64,000 nucleotides of DNA from Dama dama (GCF_033118175.1 NC_083710.1:38285501-38349500); one strand, 5' to 3'. Positions 1-10,550 are shown, counted from the first letter of the stretch. Numbers and translations: made by a program. Notes: generated by a model not told the origin, from the sequence alone.

Positions 1-239
1 AATAAGTTATAAAGCAGCGGAGACAATTCTCAACATCAACAACACATTTGGCCCAGGAACTGCTAACAAACATACAGTGGTGGTTCAAGAATTTTGCAAA
101 GAAGTTGAGAGTTCGAATGTGAGGAGTGCAGTGGCTGGCCATGGGAAGCAACAGCAACAAACTGAGAGGATCGTCTAAGCTGATGCTCTTAGGACTACGT
201 GAGTAGTTGCTGAAGAACACAACTTCAACCATCCTATGG

Positions 240-1246
240 TCACTCTGCTTGTGAAGCAAAGTGGAAAGATGAAAAAGCTCCATAAGTGGGTACCTCATGA
301 ACTGACCACAAATCAAAAGCATCATCATTTTGAAGTCTCATCTCTTATTCCATGCGACAACAGTGAACAACTTCTCATCAGATTGTGACATGCAAAGACA
401 AGTGGATTTTATATGACAACTGGCAAGGACCAGCTCAGTGACTGGGCTGAGAAGAAGCTCCAAAGTACTTCCCAAAGCTCCAAATACTCTTTCCCAAGCT
501 CCAAAGTACTTCCCGAAGCTCCAAATACTCTTTCCCAAGCTCCAAAGTACTTCCCGAAGCTCCAAATACTCTTTCCCAAGCTCCAAAGTACTTCCCAAAG
601 CTCCAAATACTCTTTCCCAAGCTCCAAAGGACTTCCCAAAGCTCCAAATACTCTTTCCCAAGCTCCAAAGTACTTCCCGAAGCTCCAAATACTCTTTCCC
701 AAGCTCCAAAGTACTTCCCAAAGCTCCAAATACTCTTTCCCAAGCTCCAAAGTACTTCCCGAAGCTCCAAATGCTCTTTCCCAAGCTCCAGAGTACTTCC
801 CAAAGCCAAACTTGCACCAAAACAAGATCATGGTCACTGTTTGATGGTCTGCTGCCGGTCTGATCCACTACAGCTTTCTGAATTCTGGTGAAACCATTAC
901 ACTGAGAACTAAGCTCAGCAAATAGGTGAGATGCACCAAAAACTGCAGTGCCTACAGCCAGCATTGGTCAACAGAAAAGGCTCGATTCTTCTCCACAACA
1001 GCACCCAACCTCATGTCGCACAACCAGTGCTTCAAAAGTTGAATGAATTGGGCTACAAAGTTTTGCCTCATCCATCATATTCCCCTGAACTCTCAACAAT
1101 GAACTACCACTTCTTCAAGCATCTCGACAACTTTTTGCAGGGGAAATGCTTTCCAAGAGTTCATCAAATCCCGAAGCATAGATTTTCATGCTATAGGAAT
1201 AAACAAACTTATTTCTCATTGGCAAAAATGTGTTGATCATAACAAT
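240..1246 (+). pseudogene. mariner transposase pseudogene with in-gene minisatellite
   Basis: The frame is broken by stops, frameshifts and a tandem repeat array at about 454-805. Mariner transposases need three acidic residues (DD34D) to hold metal ions. All three sites are changed here. The VTCD-type site reads VTCKDKW. The second site, HDNARPH in the family, reads HNSTQPH near 994-1011. The third, in the segment after YSP near 1081-1110, reads N before YHFFK. The host-like flanks of the array, ending EEAPKYFPK on the left and continuing NLHQNKIMVTV on the right, would join smoothly, so the array is an internal expansion rather than an inserted element. No activity is expected. Confidence 0.8.
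454..805 (+). repeat. Minisatellite, 41-bp period, about 8.5 copies, inside mariner transposase
   Basis: The motif TACTT (GACTT once) recurs at 466, 507, 548, 589, 630, 671, 712, 753 and 794, exactly 41 bases apart. Each 41-bp unit is a dimer of two related monomers, a 20-mer starting CCAAAGTACTTCCC and a 21-mer starting CCAAATACTCTTTCCC. The 20-mer equals the transposase codons for an APKYFPK-type stretch, so the array was seeded by coding sequence. Because 41 is not a multiple of 3, several frames on both strands stay open and give repetitive false proteins. Confidence 0.95.
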
Positions 1247-1339
1247 TCCTATTTTGATGAATAAAGATGTGTTTGAGCCTAGTTGTAATGATTTAAAATT
1301 TACAGCCCGAGATGGCAATGACTTTTTCACCAAGCTAAA

Positions 1340-2031
1340 TAAATCAAGGAATGATGCTGATGTTCTAACCACATCTTACGGATTTGTGCGGCAAAAGCAC
1401 AGACAGACAGAACCCCCAGTTCCCCCAGACAACCATTTCAGATGTGCTCAGCTGCATCCACAGGCTGCCTCCCAGAAACCCCAAACCTGTGCAGAGATGT
1501 GGACAGAGCACAAGTTCAGGAGGCTGTCTGGGAGCCACAAGCTGTTCTTTCTACTGCCGTCAGCCTTGGCTTTTGGAAAAAGCTGCCCTAAGACAAACCT
1601 ACTAGGCCAATTAAGCTGCCCATTCCATGGTCCCCACATAACAAGAGGAGTGAATTTATTGGAAGTGTTGTTTACTGTTACCCACTCAGTAATCCTGAGG
1701 AGTCTCTCCCAATACCACAATCTCGGTTTGAGCGGTCTTGGTTTGAGCAGCAATTTGTTTTTAACTCTCCTTGATGACAGGAGCTGGTAAATAGGTTCAA
1801 TTATACTTCGCCATTGGGCCTGAAATGTGATGCAACAGTCAAGCCATCAGCAAGAGAGGAGTATTATGTTTTTGTTTTTATTAATTTTGAAGTGTCCTTA
1901 TTCATTTGTTCAACAAAGATTTATGACATGTCTAAGATGTGGCTCAGCCCTGAAGATAGGAGATGGAAAAGATAGAATGCCTGCTCCCAGCGAAGTTTCA
2001 GACAATTGAAATGCAGCATCAGAACGACTAA
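1340..2031. other. No gene seen; possible L2-like remnant
   Basis: No recognisable coding sequence. The stretch 1895-1975 (TTCATTTGTTCAACAAAGAT followed by text resembling 'gtgctaagcctgaagataggagatgg') resembles the L2 3' end seen in many mammals, at low confidence. The rest is unassigned. Confidence 0.4.
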
Positions 2032-2160
2032 GGGGGAATTCCCTGGTGGTCCGGTGGTTAGGACTCTGCTCTTCCACTGCAGGGGACCCAGATTCCGTCC
2101 CTGGTCGGGGAACTAGGTGCAAGCTGTGTGACGCTGCCAAAATATTTTATTAATTAATTT
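2032..2160 (+). mobile_element. CHR-type tRNA-derived SINE (cetartiodactyl)
   Basis: Begins with the CCCTGGTGGTCCGGTGGTTA head, carries the pol III B-box-like GATTCCGTCCC near 2091-2101, then a GGGGAACTAGGTGC-type body and an A/T-rich tail. The head is that of the CHR/BOV-type tRNA-Glu-related SINE, distinct from the longer Bov-tA copies in this window. Confidence 0.8.
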
Positions 2161-2582
2161 CAGGGGGGAAAAAAGTGCTAAGAACAAGGTGATGCGCCAA
2201 CCTGAGAGCACCATGACTAGCCAGAGACTAGGGCTGGTTGGTCAGGAAATGGTTCCCTAGCCTTGAAAAAGACAGCAGACTCTAAGCAAAAGCAAGGAGA
2301 CAGATGAAAGAGGACATGGTTAATGAGAAGAGCTGAAAGCTGTCTCCATTCAGATTCATGACAGCGAGGCAGCCGTCTCTGTGTTGGGAGACAGAAGACA
2401 CCTTGTCAACATTTCTGTGACCTCCAGAAATCCAAGGAGAATACTAGTTTTAGATCATCCCAGGTGAACAACAGAAAAAGAGCCTCTGAAACCTAGACCT
2501 CGAATAATTTTCACGAGGTTTCAATAATGTTTACTGACAACAAAAAGAAAATCATAAAACAAATTAGGAGAAAATCCAGAGT
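2161..2582. other. No feature recognised
   Basis: Unique-looking sequence between two SINEs. No convincing frame, repeat or RNA gene was seen. Confidence 0.5.
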
Positions 2583-2810
2583 GCATGTGTGTGCATGCTA
2601 AGGTGCATAGTCGTGTCCAACTCTTTGCCACCCTGTGGACTGTAGCCCACCAAGCTCCTCTGACCATGGGATTTCCCAGGCAAGAATACTGGAGTGGGTT
2701 GCCATTTCCTTCTCCAGGGGACCTTCCCATCCTAGGGATCAAACTCACATCTCTTGAGTCTCCTGCACTGGCAGGTGGATGCTTTACCATTGAACCACCT
2801 GGGATGTCCT
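2583..2810 (-). mobile_element. Bov-tA SINE
   Basis: Near full length, read on the minus strand: tRNA-like head at the right (complement of GGTGGTTCAATGGTAAAGCA near 2780-2800), BovB-derived body with GGCAACCCACTCCAGTATTC in complement near 2680-2707, and the GTCCAACT/AGTTGGACACGACTA tail at the left. Bov-tA is mobilised in trans by BovB. No clean target-site duplication was spotted. Confidence 0.92.
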
Positions 2811-2825
2811 TTTCTAGATATCATC

Positions 2826-3009
2826 TTTGTTGTTCAGTTGCTCAGTCATTTCCGACTCTTTGCTTCCACATGGACTGCAGCACGCTCAGCTTCCCTGTCC
2901 TTCACTATCTCCTGGAGCTTGCTCAAACTCATGTCCATTGAGTCAGTGATGCCATCCAACCATCTCATACTCTGTCATCCCCTGCTCCTCCTGCCTTCAA
3001 CCCTCCTCC
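2826..3009 (-). mobile_element. BovB LINE 3' end fragment
   Basis: Antisense BovB 3' end: starts at the CAGTTGCTCAGTC terminus and runs through the complement of the last coding stretch (CCATCCAACCATCTCATACT). It is 5' truncated at about 3009, right beside the L1 3' remnant, and may have removed that L1's tail. Confidence 0.88.
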
Positions 3010-3047
3010 TTCTAATTATTAGACCCTTTTTTTGAGACTGGTTGTTT

Positions 3048-3157
3048 GTTTGCTTTTACTAGACTCTTTTTAGATATATGATTTGCAAATATTTTCTCCC
3101 ATTCTATAAACTGTCTTTTTACTTTCTTGATAGTGGCTTTTGATGTACAAAACTTTG
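3048..3157 (-). mobile_element. L1 ORF2 segment, antisense arm of a twin-primed L1
   Basis: The complement reads as L1 ORF2 around the WEKIFANHISKKS stretch (family: WEKIFAN...). In L1 order this piece lies directly downstream of the segment that ends near 4712 on the plus strand. This reversed adjacency marks a 5' inversion made by twin priming. The 3'UTR and poly(A) of this copy are missing. Confidence 0.75.
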
Positions 3158-4067
3158 GAATCCAAGGGTGTTTCAACCTATGAAAATCAATGTAATAAAT
3201 GACATTAATACAAGGAAGGAAAAAAGAATCACGTGATAAACTAATTTCACAGAAAGGCAGAAAAAGCATTTCACCAAATCAAACACCCCTTCATAAAAGA
3301 CCTCCAGAAACAGGAATAGAATTTTCATGTATCCTCAACATAATAAAAAGCACTGAGAACAAACCCACAGCTAACACCATGCTTGATGATGAAAGAAAAA
3401 TAGCTTTCTTCCTTATCAGGAATAAGACATGGATCCCTGACCTCATTGTACTAGAACATATAGCCAGATACATTGGGCAATAAAAATAATAAAAGATATC
3501 AAATTGAAAAGGAAGAAGTAGAACTATCTTTATTCATGATGGTAAGACCCTATATATAGAAAATCCCAAAGCGTCCACACAATAACCAGAGCCTACAGAT
3601 GATTCAGCAAATTGCAGAGTACAAGATCAATGTGCCAATATCAGAGTTCCTATACACCAGTAATTACCATCCAGAAGGGAAATTTAAGAGAACAAGTATG
3701 TTTACAACAGCATTCAAAAAAGAAAGTATCTAGGAGTAAAATCAAATAAGTAGGTAAACGACTTATACAATGAAAACTGTAAAATATTGCTGGAAAAAAC
3801 TTAAAGAAGACCTAAATAAGTGAAAAACACTCCACACCCATGGATTAGAATGTTTAATATTGTTAAAATGGCAATACTGCCCAAAGTGAGCTACATATTC
3901 AATATAATCCCTATCAAAATTCTAGTGAGGTTTTTTTCACAGAAATGGTTAATCAGTTCATCGAATTCATATGGAACTGTGAGGTTCCAAGCTCCCAGAA
4001 TCATTTTGAAAATGAACAAAGTTGAAGGACTCATCTCTCCCAGTTTCAAAACTTGCTATGGTAGTAT
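3158..4067 (+). mobile_element. L1 ORF2 segment, inverted arm of the same twin-primed L1 (part 1)
   Basis: Sense L1 ORF2 remnants with many stops: NPTANTMLDDER near 3360-3400, NIVKMAILPKVSYIFN near 3850-3905, then FSQKW. The order matches the region between the reverse-transcriptase core and the C-terminal domain. It is interrupted at about 4068 by a BovB fragment and resumes near 4320. Confidence 0.8.
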
Positions 4068-4314
4068 TGTTCATTTGCTTAGTTATGTCCAATTCTTTGC
4101 AACTCCATGAACTGCAGCACACCAGGCTTCCCTTTCCTTCACTATCTTCTGGAGTTTGCTCAAACTCATGTCCATAGAGTAAGTGATGTCATCCAACCAT
4201 CTCATCCTCTGTTGTCCCGTCCTCCTCTTGCCTTCAATCTTGCCCAGCATCAGGGTCTTTTCCAATGAGTCAGTTCTTTGAATCAGGTGGCCAAAGTATT
4301 GGAGCTTCAGCTGG
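4068..4314 (-). mobile_element. BovB LINE 3' end nested in L1
   Basis: Antisense BovB 3' end from the TTCATTTGCTTAGTTATGTC terminus to the complement of the LQYFGHL coding stretch near 4285-4300. L1 sequence flanks it on both sides in continuous order, so the BovB is younger than the L1. A decayed repeat of ATGGTAGTA/ATGTAGCAC at the two edges could be its target duplication. Confidence 0.88.
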
Positions 4315-4712
4315 ACATAATAATGAAAACCATGTAGCACTGGCACAAGAATAGATACTTAGACCAGTGGAAAAGAAGTGAAAGTCCAAAAATCAACCAC
4401 ACATCACACCAATGGATTTATGACAAAGGTGCCAAGACCACTCAATCTGGAAAGAATAGTGGTGCTGAGACAGCTGAATATCTACCTGCAAGAGAGTGAA
4501 CTTGGCCCCTTATCTCACACTAGGTACAAAAGTCAATTCAGAGTCAATCAACAACCTAAACAGAAGAGCTAAAACCATAAAAGCCTTAGAAGAAAACAGA
4601 GGCAAAAGTTCACGGCCTGAATTTGGCAGATTTATTAGACATGACACGAAAAGTATGAGGGAAAAAAAGATGAGATAATTTGGACTTCATTAAAATAACA
4701 TTTATTTTTATA
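4315..4712 (+). mobile_element. L1 ORF2 segment, inverted arm (part 2)
   Basis: L1 resumes at a TAGCACTGGCACAAGAATAG-type stretch and continues through the segments that in L1 encode the GAKTTQ/RIVVLR and KTIKALEEN regions, ending near TTTGGACTTCATTAAAATAA. The next L1 base in family order is found at 3157 on the opposite strand. Confidence 0.78.
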
Positions 4713-5400
4713 TTACTGAAATGACTGTGATAAAAATGTCATTGATATCCTTAAAATTATAGCCAGAGGCTTTAGAACAATAAACTACTTTCACTTAAAA
4801 ACAGTTAACTGGAGTGGATTATGTCCATGCCCTTGGACGGCCTTGGCTGTCGGTGTGTCTGGTAGGTTTCCAACTGCTTCCAGCTGTATCTCCGTGTCTT
4901 AGGGCATTGAGTTCCTGAGCCTTGGAAGCCACTCATGTCAGCAGAGCAGGCTGGAGGTGACAAGATGAACACCCCAGCAAATAGCCCTTCATCTGCTTTC
5001 AGAAATTACTGCTTAATGACATTGGCTCCATTGCCTCTTGGGTGGGAAAACTCTGAAGCACGTGTTTTATGATACATCCCAGAATTTCCCATGGATTAGG
5101 CTCCCATCTCCACTGTGGTGGTAGATTGAATAAGGCGCATTTTATCTGCTGCCTCCTCTTCCCTGTACCACATCTCCACTCCTTCTATCATGACCCTGGA
5201 CCTCCCCCACCCCCAAAACTGCATGCATTCAAATCCTTGTCTCCGGGTCTAATTCTGGAGGAATTTCAGCTAAACTGAACCCAGCAACCACAACATTTTA
5301 TGGAGCCCTTTTTAACACAAGCTTTCATCCTAAATATTAGGAATTTGTAAAGAATGAGAGGCCCCCTTGCTCTTGAGTTCACGGCATGTTTCAGTGCTAC
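4713..5400. other. No feature recognised
   Basis: Unassigned, mixed composition. A short TTTCAGTGCTAC at 5389-5400 is the probable left target-site duplication of the following SINE. Confidence 0.5.
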
Positions 5401-5626
5401 AGGGCTTCCCTGGTGACTCAGATGGTAAAGAATCTGCCTGCAATGAAGGAGACACAGGAGACCCAGGTTTGATCCCTGGGTCAGGAAAATCCCCTGGAGA
5501 AGGGAATGGCAACCCACTCCAGTATTCTTGCCTAGAGGATCCATGGACAGAGAAGCCTGGTGGACTACAGTCCATGAGATCACAAAAAGAGTCAGACACG
5601 ATTGAGCGGCTAGCGCTTTCATATTT
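5401..5626 (+). mobile_element. Bov-tA SINE
   Basis: Full-length sense copy: head AGGGCTTCCCTGGTGACTCA, body AATGGCAACCCACTCCAGTA, tail GAGTCAGACACGATTGAGCG. An imperfect target-site duplication TTTCAGTG.TA flanks it at about 5389-5400 and 5627-5638. Confidence 0.95.
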
Positions 5627-6551
5627 TTTCAGTGTTATAGTTGTCATTCTTATTAAAACACTAAGGTTTCTGAGAGGATGGCAGGAAAAAGACACTAATC
5701 CAGGAGCCAGACTCACAAATAGGAGAGGAGCAGGAAGATGTAGAATTTGGAGAACAAGGAGAGTCTGAGTGACAACTGCATCTCTCTCCTAGACTCTCGG
5801 CAGGAACTGCCAGCCCAAGACAGACAAACATGGAAACCTACAAATTAGAAGCAAAGCTGCAGGGAACTAAAGAGGGAGTGCTAAGTGGTGTGACTTCAGC
5901 CAAAGGAGTGTGGGCTTCATGCTTTTATGTCAAGTCCCATCAAATGATGTCATATGTCCCCAGTACATCTATACCAACAAACATTCCTGGGTGTGCAAGG
6001 ATCGGCAGTCACTGACCCCACAGACATAATGCTCCAACTGCACCATCCAGAGCCCAGAGCCAACTATAGGTGCTGGGCACAATATCCAAGCTGGGGCCAT
6101 ACCTGCTCAAAATCCATGCTCAAAACCTCCTCCATCTTCTCTCTTTCCCACCACTCAAAACCACAGAAGCCAGGGGCCAAGGGGACTCACAGGACACCAC
6201 GGAAAATTCGAAGAGCTCCACCCTGCCCAGCATGAAGAACCAAGTTCCTCCCTGCTGCCCAAGTTCCCCTCTGACAATGCCCTTTCCCCTAGGAAGGAAC
6301 TCAGGAAAGGAAGAAACTTGTTCTTGTTTGAGGCAAGTATTTGGGCAACAAAGAAAACAGTGAAACATAAATAGATGGAGTCTACCCAAGCAGTAAGGAG
6401 CTGTTGAAAGCAAAGGAGGAAGTCACACATTCTCTTCAAAAATATCACTCTTGTCTCATTAACTCACAATCTCACAAGAAGCAAGTTCTTTCTTTACTGC
6501 CCCCCATTGCCCCTTAGATAACTTGAGCACTTAGACAGACATATTAACCAT
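5627..6551. other. No gene seen
   Basis: Several overlapping short frames exist on both strands, none with a recognisable domain. No repeat family was recognised by eye. Confidence 0.45.
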
Positions 6552-6769
6552 ATGTGTGCTAAGTTGCTTCAGTTGTGTCTGACTCCATGTGTCCCCATGG
6601 ACTGTAGCCCACCAGGCCCCTCTGTCTAAGGGATTCTTCAGGCAAGAACACTAGAGTGGGTTGCTATTTCCTCCTCCATGGGATCTTCCTGACCCAGGGA
6701 TGGAGCCCATGTCTCCTGTGTCTCCTGCCTTGCAGGTGGATTCTTTACCACCGAGCACTGGGGAAGCCC
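6552..6769 (-). mobile_element. Bov-tA SINE
   Basis: Antisense near full-length copy. Flanked by CATATTAACCAT (about 6540-6551) and CATAATCACCAT (about 6769-6780), a plausible diverged target-site duplication. Confidence 0.92.
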
Positions 6770-6778
6770 ATAATCACC

Positions 6779-6852
6779 ATCAGTTCAGTTCAGTTCAGTC
6801 ACTCAATCGTGTCTGACTCTCTGCAATCCCATCAATCGCAGCACGCCATAGA
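6779..6852 (-). mobile_element. BovB LINE 3' terminus
   Basis: Starts with the (CAGTT)n-like terminal repeat at 6781-6799 followed by CACTCAATCGTGTCTGACTC. Only about 75 bases remain, a very short 5'-truncated insertion. Confidence 0.85.
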
Positions 6853-6922
6853 GAGATAATAAAATGTTTACATATTTCTTCGGTTTTAGGCTCTGAAAAA
6901 AGAAGTCATCACAGAGAGTTTT

Positions 6923-7143
6923 GGTTGTTGTTGTTCACTCATGACAAGTTCCATCATGTCAGACTCTCTGTGACCCCATAGACTGTAGCCCACCAGACTC
7001 CTCTGTCTGTAGGATTCTCCTGGCAAGAATCCTGGAGTGGGTTGCCACTTCCTTCTCCAGGGGATCTTCCCAACCCAAGGATTGAACACAGGTCCCCTGC
7101 ACTGCATATGGATTCTTTACCATCTGAGCCACTAGGGAAGCTC
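6923..7143 (-). mobile_element. Bov-tA SINE
   Basis: Antisense copy with a GTTGTTGTTGTT tail segment at the left, body GAATCCTGGAGTGGGTTGCC and tRNA-like head ending ACTAGGGAAGCTC. Confidence 0.92.
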
Positions 7144-8000
7144 ATAGGAAGGCCATCTTCAACTTGCTTCTCCCTTCCATCTTCCAGGGGAAGTCAGTCT
7201 TGGGATCCTGACCGCACTCTTACTACAGTGCAGAGAGGCAGTGTGCTCCTTTATCGATGACTGTCACATCAGAAGAGATCTCAAAGGATCATCTCTGAGG
7301 TTCAGACATGCACCCACAGACAGGAGGCCTCTCCTCCCCTCTCCCACACGAGAGCGCAGGCTCAGGCAGACCCTTTAGCTTATATAACATTAACGGGGAC
7401 CCATGAGGTGTGTCTGTGCATTTCAGCTTGGAGAGGAGTAAGAATTAATAATGAGATAAAATTAGCCACAGCGGGTTGAATAATAATACATATCATATCG
7501 TCATTTTCCTGCCCAAGGAATACCAGAGGCATGTTCAAACATTTATCACTGCTCAGTACCAAGTTTTCATAAAGTATTTTACTGTCATCCCTAATTAATT
7601 CTATCTTTCAACAAGAAATTTAGGATTGGCTGGTATTGTTACCTGACTCTTGCATGTCAGAGACCTGAAGCTGAGGTTAATTAAATGACTTACCCAGATG
7701 CCTGTAGGCTATGTGGGCAAGACCGTGTCTTAACAGGGCTGGGGCACAGACACCCCAAGAGAGGGAAATTTCAGAAAGCCTATGCCAGCAGGGGGCACCA
7801 GCTACATTACAAATTAGGGTCCACCCTAGCTTCCTCCTGGTGGAAATCTTACAAGATGGTAAACCCAAGAAGAAAATTGACCCCAAAGGCCCAGCCCATG
7901 GCCGCCTCCCCTAAGTATCTGACACCAAACACAGTTCAAGGGTTTCAAACACACTTCACAAACCAACAGACATCTCCCTAGTGAGTTTTAAACAATTCAA
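7144..8000. other. No gene seen; possible MIR remnant
   Basis: The segment around 7640-7760 (ACTTACCCAGATGCCTGTAG and neighbours) resembles an antisense MIR core, at low confidence. The frame at 7685-7981 has no recognisable domain. Confidence 0.35.
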
Positions 8001-8130
8001 CGTACACACACTACTATAATGTAAGTTAGATGACCAACAAAGACCTACTGTATAGCACAGGGAACTCTACTCGATACTCCATAGTAACCTATATGGAAAA
8101 AGAATCTGAAAAAAGAAGTATAAAGTGATC
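8001..8130 (+). mobile_element. L1 3'UTR fragment (left half)
   Basis: Contains the ruminant L1 3' end text CTGTATAGCACAGGGAACTC, continuing to AAAAGAATCTGAAAAAAGAA. It is split by a SINE remnant and resumes at about 8227. Confidence 0.85.
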
Positions 8131-8226
8131 AGTTCCCAGATGGCAAAATGATAAAGAATCTGGCCTGCCAAAATCCCCTGGAGAAGGAAATAGCAAAGAG
8201 TCGGACATGACTGAGCGACTGAACAC
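8131..8226 (+). mobile_element. Internally deleted Bov-tA SINE nested in L1 3'UTR
   Basis: Head AGTTCCCAGATGGCAAAATG, then GATAAAGAATCTGGCCTGCC, a jump to AATCCCCTGGAGAAGGAAAT, and a second jump directly to GCAAAGAGTCGGACATGACT. About half of the normal body is missing. Confidence 0.8.
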
Positions 8227-8298
8227 ACAATATGTACAACTAAAACTAACACAACATTTTAAACCAACTATCCTCCAATATAAAATTTAAAAATTGAA
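8227..8298 (+). mobile_element. L1 3'UTR fragment (right half)
   Basis: Continues the L1 terminus with TAACACAACATTTTAAACCA and a CTCCAATATAAAA end, the usual ruminant L1 3' terminus. Confidence 0.82.
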
Positions 8299-9344
8299 TG
8301 TAGAACAGAACAAAAAAAGAGTTCAAGATGGGCGATCTTACTTTCAAAGTTCAATTCATTACAATGCCTAGAATCTCACAGTTGTACTTTCCATCCTTCA
8401 GGTATTAAGACTTTGGAGGCCTCAGTTTTTTAAAGGCTGTAATAAAAATCACCAAGAAAGGCAACTCTATTCATAGATAAGTAGTGTCAGTGCTTACAGA
8501 GCTCTTAGGTGAGAACCAAAGACAAGGAAGATGAAGGTGGTTGAGGTTGGGAGACAGTGTGTGCAGGACAGTGACTCTGGGATGCTGGGAACCAATGCCC
8601 TGCTCACTGTCCAGCTCAAGGCTGGGTCTCTGGGGATTCTGAGTTCTAAACTCTCACCTTTCATGTCCCACATGGCTTAATGAAAGAACCCTAGACCTGA
8701 GTTCAAATTGGGTTCGCTAAAGCTACAGGAGATGCTCAATCATATTCCATTTTCCCTTTTTCTATCAAAAGGAAGGCTCAGTCTTACCACCTAGGGAAAT
8801 CCTTCCTTGTGTGTCACAAGTAGACACAAAAGCACAAAAGTTTACACTTTGTCAGAAGCAAACACTCAAGCACTCCGGGAGCGCTTCTCCAATTCTAATG
8901 TGAGTACAAGTCCTTTGAGGATGTTATCAGCATGCAGATTCCAGTTTTGTACCCAAGAAGATGGGCCTGAGATTCTATTTTTCTGAACAGCCCCCAGGTG
9001 GCCGATGTTGATGGTCCCTGTTGAGCATGCATTGAATAGCAAGAAGCCACAGAACCTCCCCCCAAACAAGATCCATTTCACTCAGTTCTTAGTAATGTGT
9101 GATGAAAGCATTCTTGAAAACTCTCAGGTGGATCAGCCACACGACAATTTGGTGAGTGATACAGGAGTCGCCTCTTTGACAAAAATAAGGAAAACAACAT
9201 CACGTGTGTGGACTAGTGGTGACCATGCTCTGCAAAGAAACTGTCCTGTGGTTATAATGTTCATTTCCACTCTAGCTAGACCCTACCTGTCTAGCTGCAC
9301 ATATGACCTCTCCTTAGCAACAAGCCAGAGCTTCTTGATAATAA
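8299..9344. other. No feature recognised
   Basis: Unassigned unique-looking sequence. No gene, RNA or repeat could be supported. Confidence 0.5.
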
Positions 9345-9537
9345 TGTGCTCATGTGCTCAATCGTGTCCAACTCTTTGAGACCCCACCAGGCTCCTCTGT
9401 CCATGAGATTCTCCAGGCAAGAACACTGGAGTGGGCTGCCATTTGCTCCTCCAGGGGATCTTCCTGACCCAGGGATCGAACCCATATCTCCTGCATTGCA
9501 GGTGGATTCTTTACTGTCTGAGCCACCAGAGAAGCCC
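9345..9537 (-). mobile_element. Bov-tA SINE
   Basis: Antisense copy with tail TCATGTGCTCAATCGTGTCC, body GAACACTGGAGTGGGCTGCC and head ending GAGCCACCAGAGAAGCCC. The TGGACTGTAGCC segment is missing near 9380, a small internal deletion. Confidence 0.92.
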
Positions 9538-10154
9538 AAGAGATGCAGTAAATGAGGACCATGGCACAGAGCTGCCATGAGGAAGTGGCGTCTGGGCCTG
9601 GCCCACCTGGGCACATTACCAGCAAGCATTTATAGGAAATATAGAATGAAGTGGGGCCCCGAGGCACCAGATCTGATGTCCATGTGTTTCCTTTAATCTA
9701 GTTCCACTTGTGCTATTGAATTATGGTTTCTGCACAAATATTTACTTTCATAAACTTTGAAAAGTATGTTAATAAAATGTACACACTTTCATGTTCTAAT
9801 ATGCTTCTCATTTAATCCCATCTCAAGACAGTCATTACATTTTAATCAATTTTGCTAAGGTATATTTTAATGGAAATAAGCACTTTGCTTAATTGGAAGC
9901 TCTTTCTAAAAGTTTTTTCTTCTGCCTCCATGTACAGTCACTTTGAGACCAAAGGAGAAGAAGAAAAAGAAAATTTGAGGATCTCTCAATTTTTCTGCTT
10001 CTTCTCCAAAATAAAAGGGTCCCCAAATCTGTCACAGGCTAGCTCCTCATGTGTGAGACACAGTCATCACTGAAAGATTGGGCCACCACTGGCTCCCTCT
10101 TGTGAATTAGAAGTTTCTCTGTGAAAATAATCAAGGGTGGTTTTTTAATTCACT
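9538..10154. other. No feature recognised
   Basis: Unassigned. It includes a purine-rich run near 9955-9975. Confidence 0.5.
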
Positions 10155-10550
10155 GTTTTAAAAATGTATTTATTTTTAATTGGAGGATAATTGCTTTACA
10201 ATATTGTGTTGTTTTTTGCCATACATGGACATGAATCAGCCATAGGTATACATATGTCCCCTCCCTCTTTAACCTCTCTTCCACCTCCCACCCCATCCCA
10301 CCTCTCTAGGTCATCGCAGAGCACTGGACTTGAGCTCCCTGTGTCTGACAGCAAATTCCCACTAGCTATGTATTTTAAATATGGTAGTGTAAATGTCTCC
10401 ATGCTACTCTCCCAATTCATCCCACCCTCTCCTTCCCCCACTGTGTCCACAAGTCTGTTCCCTATGTCTGCTTCTCTATTGCTGCCCTGCAAATAGGTTC
10501 ATCAGTACCATCTTTGTAGATTCTATATATCCAAGAGTGATTCTGATTCA
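10155..10550 (-). mobile_element. L1 3'UTR (ruminant L1), antisense
   Basis: Complement of the ruminant L1 3' end. It starts at the ATTGGAGGATAATTGCTTTA terminus, contains CATAGGTATACATATGTCCC and CACCCCATCCCACCTCTC, and runs into the 3'UTR to about 10550. Confidence 0.85.

Larger units (their letters stand above)
1..1339 (+). mobile_element. mariner (Tc1/mariner) DNA transposon, left end outside window
   Basis: Translating piecewise gives mariner transposase features in order: a WVPHEL-type stretch near 277-303, a VTC.DKWILYDN-type stretch near 387-420, a PALVNRKG...PHVAQP stretch near 958-1030, a HPSYSPEL stretch near 1069-1092, and a YHFFKHLDNFLQGK stretch near 1106-1146. The 3' end closes with a decayed inverted-repeat-like sequence around 1310-1339 followed by A/T. 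The left inverted repeat and N-terminal half lie outside the window or are lost. Mariners move by cut-and-paste at TA sites. This copy is dead. The family name (ruminant Mariner1-type) is from recognition, not a search. Confidence 0.85.

Noticed and set aside
454..805. CRISPR-like array
   Set aside because: The units are contiguous tandem repeats with no unique spacers, in a eukaryotic transposon.
338..964. Overlapping long frames rich in repeated LGKSIWSF- and SSKYSFPS-type words on both strands
   Set aside because: They are readings of the 41-bp minisatellite in different frames, not a repeat protein.
2521..2941. Many frames with SPGEGNGNPLQYSCLENP-type words across the window
   Set aside because: They are chance readings of Bov-tA SINEs on either strand, not host proteins.
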